A stretch of 64,000 nt of DNA from Brachynemurus nebulosus (taxonomy: Eukaryota; Arthropoda; Insecta; Neuroptera; Myrmeleontidae). The position numbers and the translations under genes are program-made. The stretch is taken from assembly GCA_035578155.1 (NCBI GenBank), contig JAPWDM010000003.1, forward strand, positions 20,734,916 to 20,798,915, given 5' to 3'. Below the pieces are notes generated by a model. It was not told where the DNA came from, did no database searches, and saw nothing but the letters and a program-made list of their open reading frames with translations. Position 1 is the stretch's first letter. Each line of letters opens with the position of its first letter. Below, piece by piece: positions 52,317 to 63,162 of this stretch.

Positions 52317-53043
52317 TTGTGTAGAGCAAAAGAATGTTATAAGTACATAAATTATATTAAAATATATATCTACCAAAATATGTATAAAAAAAAGATGAGT
52401 CTCCCAAAATACACATATGTCACTATGCAAAAGGCAGTGATCATAAACACGTGTCGTATAGTACGGAAGTTCCTCAGTAATACAAATCCGACTCCGATAT
52501 GTGAAAGCACAAGATCTGCTTCTACTCCATCTGAGCCATCTACAGTGAGCGAACAACACACTGACATCCATCTTACAGACGCACAACACACATACATAAA
52601 CACACAATACACTAACACTGAAACACAAACACTTAACACACATACAGATCCAGATTCGTCTGATGAAGAGGGAGGCTCGACCAACTGCCGCACTGTCACT
52701 GTTACCGCTCTGGTGCACAATCCTCCCCAACTCAATAACACACAAGGTCCGTCAACCTCTGTACCATCTAAACTCACAATTCCAGGAACACCCGATCTTA
52801 ATGAGTAATTTGATGAACCAGAACACATTTACACCAAGAAACGTAAAATAGAACGACACATCCACACACATACACGAACACACACACAAACACAAACAGT
52901 CCTTTCCCTTCCCTCTGTCCCTAATCCTACCTATCCTCTGAGGACACGAAAACGAACTACTCTTTCACAGCCGTCTGTCATTGAGCCAACATCTACGCTC
53001 CCACAAAAGTCTCGTCGTAGGACTCAGTGTACATCAAAATAGA
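52317..53043 (+). pseudogene. LINE ORF remnant, C-terminal part, one in-frame stop
   Basis: One reading frame runs from 52317 (a later ATG at 52395 starts MSLPKYTYV) to TAG at 53041-53043. It is broken only by TAA at 52806-52808. The product is polar and rich in Thr, Ser, Pro, Gln and His, with an acidic DSSDEEGG patch and a basic C-terminus ending RRRTQCTSK. The inverted copy at 54297-54600 keeps the last codons in frame with the same stop (RRTTQCTPK), which argues that they were coding. No reverse transcriptase, endonuclease or zinc-knuckle motif is present, so this is either ORF1-like or the tail of a longer ORF. The clade is not assigned. The G+C content and CA-rich wording differ from the surroundings. 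Confidence 0.5.
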
Positions 53044-53265
53044 CACATAACACCTCGTTTCAATCAACAATAACAACAATATAAGGAGTGATGTGACAAG
53101 CCCGTCCATGAAGGTACTACGGTACTTTTACGGATTGGTTTGGCACATTACCCTTCCACAGAGTCTAATAACTTGCATAATGCCGGGTTAGGTGAATGTT
53201 ACCCAGAACTGTCCTACTGACAAGTAAAGGTCCCAAGGCCGGACCTATCGATTATAATAATAATA
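53044..53265 (+). mobile_element. LINE 3' UTR with AAT-type tail, copy 1
   Basis: Follows the ORF stop. Shared with the inverted copy: TTGGTTTGGCACATTACCCT, TGCCGGGTTAGGTGAATG, GTTACCCAGAACTGTCCTAC. It ends in TATAATAATAATACTT, a short trinucleotide tail as in several non-LTR clades. There is no poly(A) signal context and no LTR. Confidence 0.75.
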
Positions 53266-54296
53266 CTTATAAATTATACTTATATATAAATGGATAGAAA
53301 ATGTCAGTTATATAAGACATAAAACATAATCATTAAATAAAACTTAAAAAAATTAAAGTAAGACTAAGGATTTGTCAGCATTTTAAGCCAACTTTTACAA
53401 TACAAAATATTATTTTTTATGTTTAGTCTGTGAGGCCCCGCTATAAATAACCGAGGTTAAAAATAAAACATGTGTAAATTTCGTTTGGAAACCTATAAAG
53501 GTCTATATTGCAATCTACAAATCCAAAAGTATGCAATTCAAAAAAATTTAAGTACCATAGATACTTAAAACACTAATATTCGTTAATATCGTTAAGTTAT
53601 AATTTCTAAAGCTTTATTTGTGTATTTTGTTTTTGTTTTTTAAATGATAGTGCATGTAACCCAACAGTACGTAACAGATACCCACCAAAGTAGAATCTCC
53701 CTTAAATTTTCAATTTTTGCAGGTAAGTAGGTATATTACTAGTGTGTTAATTAGTTTTTCTGTCTTAAATTACATTTTTCCTAATACCAGAAAATTTAGA
53801 TTAAAAGTTTTCAGAATATTTTCCGATATTTTATTCAACAATAGAATTCATATTTAATTAAATAATAATTTACCAGAAAAATTCCATACATCATTAAAAG
53901 TTTTCGCAAATTTGATCAAAAATTAATAACAAAATTCACTACTTGACCAATAACGTATAGGTATATAAAGAAGTTAAAAAAGGAAGTCCTAAACTTAATT
54001 ACATATTAAAAACTTTTATATTTCTTTTTTATCTTTAAGTATAACGTAACAAATTTTCTAACAACAGAGACAACACTCTACGTTTATAAATTGTTTCTAT
54101 GTAGAAAATTTGGTACTACTATAATATACCATATATCTGATATACGTGAATATTTGCTAAAAATTAGTTAACAATGTATAATGTATTAAAAGGAATGTAT
54201 AATGTATTAAAATAAATTATTTATACACCGATTTAAAGTTATTACGACTAAAAGAATAATTCATGCCACGCTTGGTAGACAAAACGGACAAAGGAG
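53266..54296. other. Unassigned A+T-rich sequence between two LINE ends
   Basis: A duplicated GGAATGTATAATGTATTAAA-like phrase lies at about 54174-54210. No gene was recognised. Confidence 0.45.
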
Positions 54297-54600
54297 ATTA
54301 TTATTATTATTATTATTATTATAGACTTTTACGCCAACCTGGCGCTTACTACTCAGTAGGATAGTACTGGGTAACATTCACCTATACCGGCATAATGCAA
54401 GGTATTAGGCTCTGTGGAAGGGTAATGTGCCAAACCAATCCTTAAAAGTACCGTAGTACATTCACGGACGGGCTTATCACCTCACTCCTTATATTGTTGT
54501 TATTGTTGCTTGAAACAAGGTGTTATGCATCTATTTTGGCGTACACTGGGTCGTACGACGAGTCTTTCGTGGGAGCGTAGATGTTGGCTCAATGACAAAC
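54297..54600 (-). mobile_element. LINE 3' end, minus-strand copy 2, 5'-truncated
   Basis: On the minus strand it runs from the last codons (VIEPTSTLP..) through the 3' UTR to a tail seen as (ATT)n at 54297-54322. It matches copy 1 at 52980-53265, with scattered substitutions. The CTGGCGCTTACTACTCAGTA part next to the tail is better preserved here than in copy 1. Truncated at its 5' side near 54600. Confidence 0.8.
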
Positions 54601-54629
54601 GGTTGTCATTGAGCCAACATCTACGCTCA
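54576..54629. repeat. Perfect snapback at the LINE 5' break
   Basis: GCGTAGATGTTGGCTCAATG (54577 on) continues to ACAA, then ACGG, then a perfect complement TTGTCATTGAGCC..CTACGC. The arms are about 24 bp with a 4-base loop. The arm sequence is LINE sequence (compare 52987-53010), so the truncated end is duplicated and inverted. Confidence 0.9.
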
Positions 54630-54739
54630 TTGTTTTTAATCTCATAAAAATACTTATTCAATGTTTACTACGAATCATTACGGAGCATTACGATTCAAAC
54701 CAGAAATATCTCTGTATTAATTTTCATTAAATTATTAAA

Positions 54740-55088
54740 TCTACTTAAGAAATCTCTAACACTGCCTGACTTACTGACTGACTGGCAGACCACGCACAGC
54801 CTAAACCGTTGGGCTTAGAAGATTGAAGTTTTGTACAGGAGTTCCACTTGTAACGTAAGTGAGCACTAAGAAAGGATTTTTGAAAATTCGTCCGCTATGT
54901 GGGTTAAATAAGGAATGAAAATTTGTATGGAAATTTGTCATTTTTGAAGTTAGAGATATTATTGTATAAAAATATGTTACTATGGCTATTAAAATAAATA
55001 ATATCTTATTTAATAAATCTTTAATACGAATTGACATCTTGAAATGTTGTCGATTGTAAATCTATTGGGTGGGTGGGTATACGGCTAG
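54740..55088 (+). mobile_element. Helitron-type element 1 of a head-to-tail pair (349 bp)
   Basis: It starts TCTACTTAAGAAATCTCTAA after an A at 54739 and ends GTATACGGCTAG at 55088. TC start and CTAG end are Helitron termini. The body has the phrase GCACAGCCTAAACCGTTGGG and GAAAGGATTTTTGAAAATTC, shared with element 2. The hairpin before CTAG is decayed. An internal TTATTTAATAAATCTTTAAT near 54999 resembles a second 5' start. Non-autonomous. Confidence 0.8.
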
Positions 55089-55530
55089 TCTATTTAATAA
55101 ATCTCTAAATACTGACTGACAGACAACGCATAGCCTAAACCGTTGTGTTTAAAAGTATGGAATTTTGCATAGGAGTTTCTTATATAATGTAAGGAGTTTC
55201 TTATATAAACTAAGAAAGGATTTTTGAAAATTCATCCTCTAAGTGAGTTAAATAGGGGATGAAAATTCGTGATTTTTGAAATCAGATATGAAAACTGGTG
55301 TTTTGGGATTCTATTTATAAATAAAAGTCAGTTGTGTAAACGTTTCTGGAAATTCATTCCCTAAGGGATTAAAACGGAAAATGAAAGTTCGTATGGGAAA
55401 TTCGTCATTTTTGAAGTTAGAAACGTGCAAAGTGGTATTTAGTCCTTTGGAAAACATTGAAAGTGAACAGAAAGTGAGCACCTAATAAGACAATGTTGCC
55501 GATGGAAAATTCCATCGGATATACGGCTAG
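55089..55530 (+). mobile_element. Helitron-type element 2 of a head-to-tail pair (442 bp)
   Basis: It begins TCTATTTAATAAATCTCTAA directly after the CTAG of element 1. It ends with a hairpin CCGATGGAA..TTCCATCGG (55499-55518), eight bases, then CTAG at 55527-55530 followed by T. TC..hairpin..CTAG between A and T is the full Helitron signature. The body contains two forms of the AAAGTTCGTATGG..CATTTTTGAAGTTAG block. No Rep/helicase. Confidence 0.88.
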
Positions 55531-56935
55531 TACATACTATAAGTTTATTACTTGTATTACCGAGAATACATTTTTTATATTCCTTATTTTCTTCAACATT
55601 TGGCAGAATAATTATTTTTATAGGTTTTATTAAATAAAAATTGAGATAGATAAGTTGAAAAATATCATCAATTTGATTATACTATACTTTTTGGATGCAT
55701 TATAGTTACAATAACTACCAATCTGTTGTTGTAAACATCTAGTATCAATGAATCTAGTTATGACATCCAATTTTAATTAATTTGTTTGACTGACATTATT
55801 TATGATACCGTGAATTATGTTAAGTTGTTAGGACAACTACTTCAAGTTAATTAAAATTTCTTTAGTAACAGCAACAGTTTAATTTTTTCAGTGTAACCGC
55901 ATACTATAGGCGTACGGAAAATTTTATGATGTACACAGACAGAGGCGCCATTATTGTACAAATACACATTTTTCTCCTCTCTATGCATCCTCTCTCTATT
56001 TTCCGTCGACAAACACAATTTTAACGTACTACTACACTGACACTATACGATATAGAAGTATATGTATGTATTGTACATGTTATAACTTGAACGACGCTTT
56101 CACAACCGCCGATATCAGTACCGTTTATTGTATCTTATGTACTAGTGGAAACGTATCAATTTGTTGTAACGTGACGTCGCGACGCCTCGTTTTCGTTGTA
56201 ACAATCGACCGTTACACAAAAATTACCAATAAAAACGGAAAAGATTTGAAAAAAAATTAATTGTTTCAATATAAAAAATTTATATTCAATTCTGTTTTAC
56301 CGTAATGACTTTATTAAGTGGACTTTTTTGATTTGAATAAAACTTTTTTTTTTTTAGTAGTGTTTGAATTTTTAAAAGTGAGTGTTTCTTTTTAAAGTGG
56401 TGCTTTATGTTTTGGTAATTTTTGTTAAGTAGAAAAAAAGTTGTTTAAAGGTAAGTAAATTTTTAATGAATTTTTTTTTTAAATTAATTAATAAATATAA
56501 CAAATTAATTATGTATACTGTGACATTAAAAAGATCAGTTGCGCCGTACGTTAATTCAATTTGATGTTGATAACACTGCAATTAATTAACTTTTTTTTAT
56601 ATAGCTTGTCGCAGTAATTTTTATATAATTTTATTTCGGTGGTATTTTATAAACTATCGGGTGATTATGAATTATTTCAAAAATTATTCTCTGTAAAATT
56701 CCTTATTTCGATGAAAGTAGAAAAAAACTGGCTTATGCGTCTAATATAGTTTCCATTCACATTTTGAAAATTTTGATGTACCGTCATACTACCGAACTTT
56801 ACCTGTTGATGGTAACTTATGATGTCTGTAATATTCTTTGTTGACGGGGGAGTTTCTTACAAATCATAAGTAATATTTAAATTTTCTTTCTTCAATTTCT
56901 TTAAATTATTGAGGCGATATTTCCATGTTATAGCA
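55531..56935 (+). other. Possible promoter/non-coding first exon region
   Basis: 55900-56260 is richer in G+C and CpG than its surroundings (CCGTCGACAAACAC, GTGACGTCGCGACGCCTCG) and free of recognised transposons. AAAG followed by GTAAGTAAAT at 56447-56460 is a strong match to a splice donor. A 64-codon frame (56066-56260) crosses it but shows no known domain. This could be a 5' exon of a gene to the right, or a CpG-rich chance patch. Confidence 0.25.
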
Positions 56936-57733
56936 CAGTGTTTTTTCAACCTGTGAGTCACGACCCCCTGGGGGGTCGCGAAGCCTTTTAAAGGGGGTCG
57001 CAGTTACTTTAACAATAAAACCACTCTAGTTCAATATATAATATTTAATAAAGGTTACATTAATGTGATGGTTTCATACTTTCGCTTAATAAAATTTCAA
57101 GACAAATAACTGCGGCTTATTTTCAATAAGAGTAAATCCGAGTTTTAAATAATTGTCGTCATACGGACGCTTTTCTTTGATTTTGTTTCATTACTCTCAT
57201 TGGAACTTGAACTTGACGGTTGTGCATGGCTTCCCAGAAACTCATCCATTTTCAATAATTACAATGAGCACAGAATTTTGGACATTAAACAATAAAAGAC
57301 AGTGAGCAACTACTAAAACAAAAAACAACAAATCAATTCAATAAATTTAAACACAATTCAGGAGGAATTCACAATTCAAAGAATTCAAAAGTGCCATCCT
57401 TCACTCGTCTAATGCTCCACGCAGCGCTCATCACGTTGCGATATTTCTCGCTCACACAAGTCACGCGCGAGTTCAGAAGCTACTATAAGTCGTCAACTTC
57501 GATGTCGATATAAAAATATGCCTATTTAAAATCCTTTGTTTCGTATTTAATTGACACCTAACTGTAAATGATCAATAATGATCAACGGATTCGATATCTA
57601 TAACATAAAATATAAAATAAAAGTTAGAAATAGCAGAGGGTAGGGCTCGCGAAATATTTTTCTATACTAAGGGGTCGCGAATTATTTTTCCATACTAGGG
57701 GGGTCGCGCCATGAAAAAGGTTGAAAAACACTG
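56936..57733. mobile_element. hAT element, 798 bp, perfect 8 bp TSD, ZBED relic
   Basis: The termini CAGTGTTTTTTCAACCT and AGGTTGAAAAACACTG form a 16 bp inverted repeat with one gap. GTCGCGA-type motifs lie inside both ends (GGGGGGTCGCGAAG, GGGGGTCGCGCC). TTATAGCA is duplicated exactly at 56928-56935 and 57734-57741. It holds a decayed fragment of transposase N-terminus on the minus strand, so it is an internal-deletion derivative of an autonomous hAT. Confidence 0.93.
57060..57249 (-). pseudogene. Relic N-terminus of a BED-finger hAT transposase
   Basis: From an ATG at 57249 (minus strand) the frame reads MDEFLGSHAQPSSSSSNESN, then after a one-base frameshift PYDDNYLKLGFT and, downstream in a further frame, LSESMKPSH. 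This order (MDxFL start, Ser-rich linker, YDxxYLKxGFT, KPQ.., SESMKPS) is that of ZBED5-like hAT transposases. The zinc-binding cysteines expected after KPQ are lost (KPQLFVL). The rest of the transposase is deleted. Fits its place inside the hAT termini. Confidence 0.75.
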
Positions 57734-57741
57734 TTATAGCA

Positions 57742-59435
57742 TTTAAAAGAGCGTATAGCGTATAGCATATAGTGTTAGCGCTCCAAGAAAATGATGATTG
57801 TGAAGAAGCGGAAGGCTTATTCTATGAATCAGGTATAGCTGATGTCTGTAAGAATCAGATAACGGAACACATTGGCCCCTAGCAGTGCTGAAGTAGGTAC
57901 ATAATTTTTTTAAGGGTGAGTCAAAAATTTTTCTGTTTTGTGGAAAATATATACATCTGTTCTGAGCTAGATATACATAATATTATAAAATAAAATGTAA
58001 ATAGCAATAAAATTAACCTTTAAAACAAAATTAAAAATATTTTTTTCGTTTATGACAAAAGTAAAACAATTTATAGCCCCCCAGTTCAAAATATTATACA
58101 CTCTGGCTCTGATAGGGATCATTTTGTCCAATGTCTAGTAAGTATATATTTTTTATGAAAATATTTTTTCGTAATTATGATAAATTTCATGAAAAATTTG
58201 TTAATAAAACTTTAAACAAGTTTCCCTAGAAACTATATTTTTCAAACTAGTGAGCAGTAGAGACAAAATTCTAATCAACCGATGGGGCTATAATTTTAAT
58301 ACGTTGTTCTACATATTAGTGGATATCTTTCGAACTAGAATCATTTAGTTTTAATAATAATTTCTTATTTTTTCTCCAATGAAAAAATCACGATTTTTGA
58401 ATTTTTTTTTTTTTAAAAGTCAACTATTTTCTTATTTTCTAACACAAATGTTTAAGCCTAGTTCGGACGATAGGGACAACTTTATAAAACAAGAATATGG
58501 TTAATTTTTTCATTTTGGATTATTACAAATAGAGATGTATTGCCCACTACCCACTCATGTTTTTTTTTTTTTTGAGGAGTCTACTTTAAACTCAAAAAAC
58601 CATTGCATTAAAATGTAAAACAATCCAACTGCAGCTGAAATAACTAAATTAAGAAATAAAATTTGCGACAACCGGCATGAATAAATTTTAGAAAATCAAA
58701 AAACAACAAATTTTCTGCATTGTAAAATTGAATGAGAAATATTTTTTTCGTACCATTTAAGATGCAAATAAGAATACATATATAAAAAAAAACTGACAAG
58801 ATTGCATTTTATTTTGATACAGAAAAAAATCCTGGAATTACCTTTAAATTCTTCGCATAACATATAGGAATACTGCCTTAATATTTTTTAAAATTGGTAC
58901 CTATATTACTGTTTTTGACGAGTGTAATTTGAAGAAATGGCGGCTGTCAATGCTAAAAAAATTTATAGATTTAGGTACTGGTATGTTAGAAATGACCTTG
59001 TTACTAACAAAAAAATGCTATAAGGATCGTGAACCACGAAATTTTAATTTATTTAGCATAAAATGTGGTTTTTGTAAAGTTACTATCAATTGGTAAAATT
59101 AGGTGGTGTGACCATAAGCAAGATGTTAACTGAGATTTAGAATCAAAAATGGCCAAAAATAATTTTTACAAAGAGCTTGATTTTAGATGCCACGAAAAAA
59201 CTTTATTCATATAAAAAAATTTTTAAAACGCTAACTTTTTTTTGTATACAAACTGAACGTCTTTAGGTAAGCTGTTTTGATTATGTTTTGTACTTCATTG
59301 GTCTCATTCGAGTAAATGTACTGTACAACATATAGAAAATATGATTATAATATGTACTTACTTTCTCTAATAACTTGGTTCATCTTGTATTGGTTAATTC
59401 AAATTTCAACAGCGTGTATACATCTCACCGGGTGA
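57742..59435. other. Unassigned A+T-rich sequence
   Basis: No genes, repeats or element ends were recognised. Confidence 0.5.
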
Positions 59436-59443
59436 GTTACACA

Positions 59444-60108
59444 TAGAGTTGCCAACTGTCCCGATTTAATCGGGATATCCCGATTTTAAGCCTCTGTGTC
59501 CCGTGTCTTGACAACAGTAGTGGCGGAATGCTAATTGTCCCGATTTTTAACATCTACAATTTTTTTTACATTTTTAGTCCCGCGAGTCTCGCTGCTGTTG
59601 TTTCCAAATTATCGCGCTTGCATGTCATGACGTCCAAGGAAGTAAGTGTATTTGCTGTACTTACTGATAAAGTGTAGTCTGTCTACTGATTTATAACTTA
59701 TACAGCTTACAGTGTTGCCAGATTAACTTAAAATCCCTCCAAAAAATGAGAGAAATTATTTGACGTGCATGAAATACGTCAATGACGGTCAACTTTATGA
59801 AAAATGTTTTTCTCCAAAAATAGTACAGTTGATAAGTAAAAAAAAAAAAAAAATTAAAAATTAAAAACTTGATTTTTAATTTAATAAAATAAAATAAAGA
59901 AGTATTATTATATTATCTTCAAGAAATTGTTTTGTCTAAAGGTTTGTAACAAAAGGTTAGTAACAAATAATAAAAACAAAATGATAGGTATTTTTCCTAC
60001 TGGCTGACTAAAAACTTATTTTTTTTAACAGTTCCCATTTTATTTGTCCCGTCCCGATTTATTTCCCATTAAATCCCGAAATATTCAATGGTAAAGTTGG
60101 CAACTTTA
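59444..60108. mobile_element. hAT element, 665 bp, perfect 8 bp TSD
   Basis: It starts TAGAGTTGCCAACT and ends AGTTGGCAACTTTA, a 14 bp inverted repeat with one mismatch. GTTACACA is duplicated at 59436-59443 and 60109-60116. TCCCGATTT is repeated several times inside both ends. No transposase was recognised. Confidence 0.93.
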
Positions 60109-60116
60109 GTTACACA

Positions 60117-62084
60117 TCATACCACAATTGGACCAAACTGGATCTTTTTTCTAAGATACATGGATGGACAGATTAAGTAATTCTACTAACAACACATTAT
60201 GTATAATCTAATTAGGATTCTTTGTGTGAAAAGCGAGGTATAAATTTCAATTAGCTCAAATTTTGACATTCCCCAAGGAAAATTCATTAAGATAGGAATC
60301 ATTCATTTTTGTAGATACCACCATAAATGTGAAAAATTTTCAGTTTTCTCTCTTTGGTTTGACCATCAATTAGACCGCAAAGAGTTAAATTTCTAACAAT
60401 TACTGCTTTTACTGATTTCTGCTTTTTAGTTCTAATGGTTTATTTTAGGAATAAAATTTATTCATCAAGAAAACTATTTCATATGCTATTACATCAAATC
60501 CATAAAAGCCATTGATTGTACGGATTACTATTTAATATTAGTACAATTTGCACTTGATAACTTGTTGGTCGCTCTGTCGAACCGAAATAAGTTAACAAAC
60601 TTATGCGAGGTCGGGTATTATCGGGTGAAACCATTTCTCTCCCCTGTTTTTCGAGTTAATGGAGTAATTGAATTTGTCACATTGATGGCACTTCCGAATC
60701 GATTGTGAAATTGTTTAATTGTTTAACCAAACAGTCAGCTTCACTTGTTTTTGTAAAAAACAAAATTACTTTCGGAGCAACTCAATGTTTTTTTTAACCT
60801 TATTCTCATTATGTTATAAACAAAAAAAAGATTCCCAACAATTTGATACTTGCTCGCGGACCAGCGGTTTAAGAGTACAGCCGTATAGACCAACACTATA
60901 TTTAATATTCCTATTATTTTTATTTATATTTTTCGACAACCCAAACATCATTAAATTCCAATATAGGTAACATTATCCACAATTTTCTCTAAAAAATATA
61001 ATCATGGCTCTCCAACAACATTCATTAAACGGACGTCAAATTAATTAAAATAAACCTTTTTCCCCGGCCTTTTTTTGTTTGAAATATAATTTTCAATTAC
61101 TGCGCCAAACGTACCGCCACATATATCTGCAATTTGCGTATTTTTTTTTTTTTTGTAATTTCCCTTTACATATACCTACGTATATTAATTTTGATATTAT
61201 TTGAAAGAGAAAAAAATATCATAAATAATAATATTTGCCTCGAACATAAAAGGGAAAATGCTGTCTACTAAAACGCCTAAAGCTTTCCTCAAACAAAACA
61301 AAAAAAATTATTACATGCAAATATGAAGAGCTATCAAACGCAATATAGATGTTTAATTTAACAAATACATGATTTTCATTAAAATATGGAAATCAAATGA
61401 TGATGGTTAGTTACCTCCCTCATTGTATTATAATATAAATCTTTATTATCGTTAAATTAGTGCAACAAAACAATTAAAAGTTTAACGGGCTTGTATTGAA
61501 GCTAATATACTTTTATTTTTAATTTTTTTAACGTTTCGCATATTTGTTCTTTGTAAAACACTTTGAATCTTTGTACTACTAATCTTTTCCAGCGATTCCA
61601 CCAAAATCTATGGAGCACACAATATAATACTTACTATGTATTTAACAGAGATAGGGTAAATTGGGTTTTCCAGGTGGGAGGATCACCATACGTATTTCAT
61701 TTAAGTTTTTGTCAGGGTTATAATAATCTCTATATGAAATTTGACGTTCAAAAAAATATCAATATTTAATGCATTTATTCAATTTACTTACAAATGAAAA
61801 GTTATTACAGTTTGCTTCTCGGTCATATCTAAACTTTTAATTTTACAAAATACAATACCTCCATACAACAATAAACCATTATTTTTCAAAAAAAAAAATA
61901 AATTTTTCGTAAAGAAATGATTTTGTCACTTATTATTACACGAGAGGCTTGTATTTTTTTTTTATTTTTTTTGAATAAATTTGGGTTTGTCAACGAAAAT
62001 TTGTTGCTTAGAAGAACTGTCAACCCAAAAACGCTTTAGGTTCGCTGTCGCGTTTTAGTTAGTTGACAGTTCTTCTCGTTAAAT
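60117..62084. other. Unassigned A+T-rich sequence
   Basis: No genes recognised. A 15 bp perfect hairpin stem lies at 62011-62078 (AGAAGAACTGTCAAC / GTTGACAGTTCTTCT) around a ~38-base loop. Confidence 0.45.
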
Positions 62085-62215
62085 TGCTTTTGGCGGATAA
62101 ACATGGGTAGAAATGCCCCCGCAAGAATTTTGTTGGTATTTTCTACTAAATGCTTTCGATATAAGATTGAAATTTACTGGGTTTCAACCCTTAAAAACTC
62201 ACTCTAAAAAAACTG
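62085..62215 (+). mobile_element. Fragment of HINE PQ 3' region
   Basis: TTTTGGCGGATAAACATGGG..GAAATGCCCC..TTGAAATTTACTGGGTTTCA matches 24120-24235, with substitutions. The 3' hairpin end is absent. Confidence 0.65.
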
Positions 62216-62419
62216 GAGGTAAAAATTGTTTTCCAAAAATCGAAAAAAATTTATAACTTTTGAATGGCTTGACGGATTTAGCTGAAATTTTTATATGTTT
62301 TAGATACCTTTATAGTGTATCTCAGAAAACATTATCAGCTTCAAAAAAATTTATAACCCCCCACCCCAAAAAAAAATTGTTTAATTTTAAATTTTTTTTT
62401 TCATCAACTTGTAGCTACG

Positions 62420-62655
62420 GTACAATCACCAAAATTTTTTTCCAGGCTTCTTACTATGACCGATACAACATATAATTTTTTCAGAATTTTTTTCCAAGTG
62501 CGATATAGTTAAAAAAATAAAATGTCCGGAAAGATTTTTTTTCGTGGTTATGTTCTTAGTACAATCACCAAATTATTTCTGCAGGCTTCTCACTATGATT
62601 GATAGAACATATAATTTTTCCAGAATTTTTTCTCCAGGTGCATCATAGTTAAATA
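62420..62655 (+). repeat. Two tandem units of ~140 bp
   Basis: GTACAATCACCAAAATT at 62420 recurs at 62560. Each is followed by CAGGCTTCTNACTATGANYGATA and ACATATAATTTTTNCAGAAT. It lies between two HINE fragments and is probably the body of a related element. Confidence 0.7.
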
Positions 62656-62834
62656 TTCGAAAATTTTTTTTTAAGAGATAGGTATAGGCTTCCGGGTACT
62701 CAGTCGCTCGGCAGTCGTTTGCAAGTTTTGAATATGTTCATAAAAACGTTTGTGACTGCATAGTTTTCGAAAAAAAGAAAATAGTCGACTCAAATCTTCA
62801 AATTCCTCGATCAGCCAATAATGTTTGTGGATGT

Positions 62835-63162
62835 ATGTATGTATGTATTTATATATGTGTCCGCACGATAATTCTCGAAAGAAACATCCTATTTTTTTTA
62901 AATTTGGTGAAAATGAAATTCTAAGTCCTTGAATCAATTTTTCAGTCAATCACGTCCAATGTCCGGAATTGGATATTTTGAGCATTTTGCTTCCAAAATT
63001 TAAATTTTTCGAAATTTTGTTACACCGCACCGTGGTAAAGAGTGGGCAAAATCACGTAATATACGGTTTTGAACCATTATCCTATGTAAAAGAGTTGTCG
63101 AGAAAAAGTGCTCTTTGCAATCAGAAATTCGTTATGTTATGTAGAATGCTGCTACAGAGATA
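62835..63162 (+). mobile_element. HINE family R, decayed 3' half (copy H)
   Basis: After a (TGTA)n tract comes CCGCACGATAATTCTCGAAA, then CAGTCAATCACGTCCAATG. The 3' end is AGAAATTCGTTATGTTATGT, then TGCTGCTACAGAGATA. These match the 3' part of copies B and E, more diverged. The 5' half was not found. Confidence 0.7.

Noticed and set aside
52263..52828. Two minus-strand frames rich in Cys and Val opposite the LINE ORF
   Set aside because: They are shadows of the plus-strand Thr/His/Gln-rich frame. The plus frame is supported by the second copy's conserved C-terminus.
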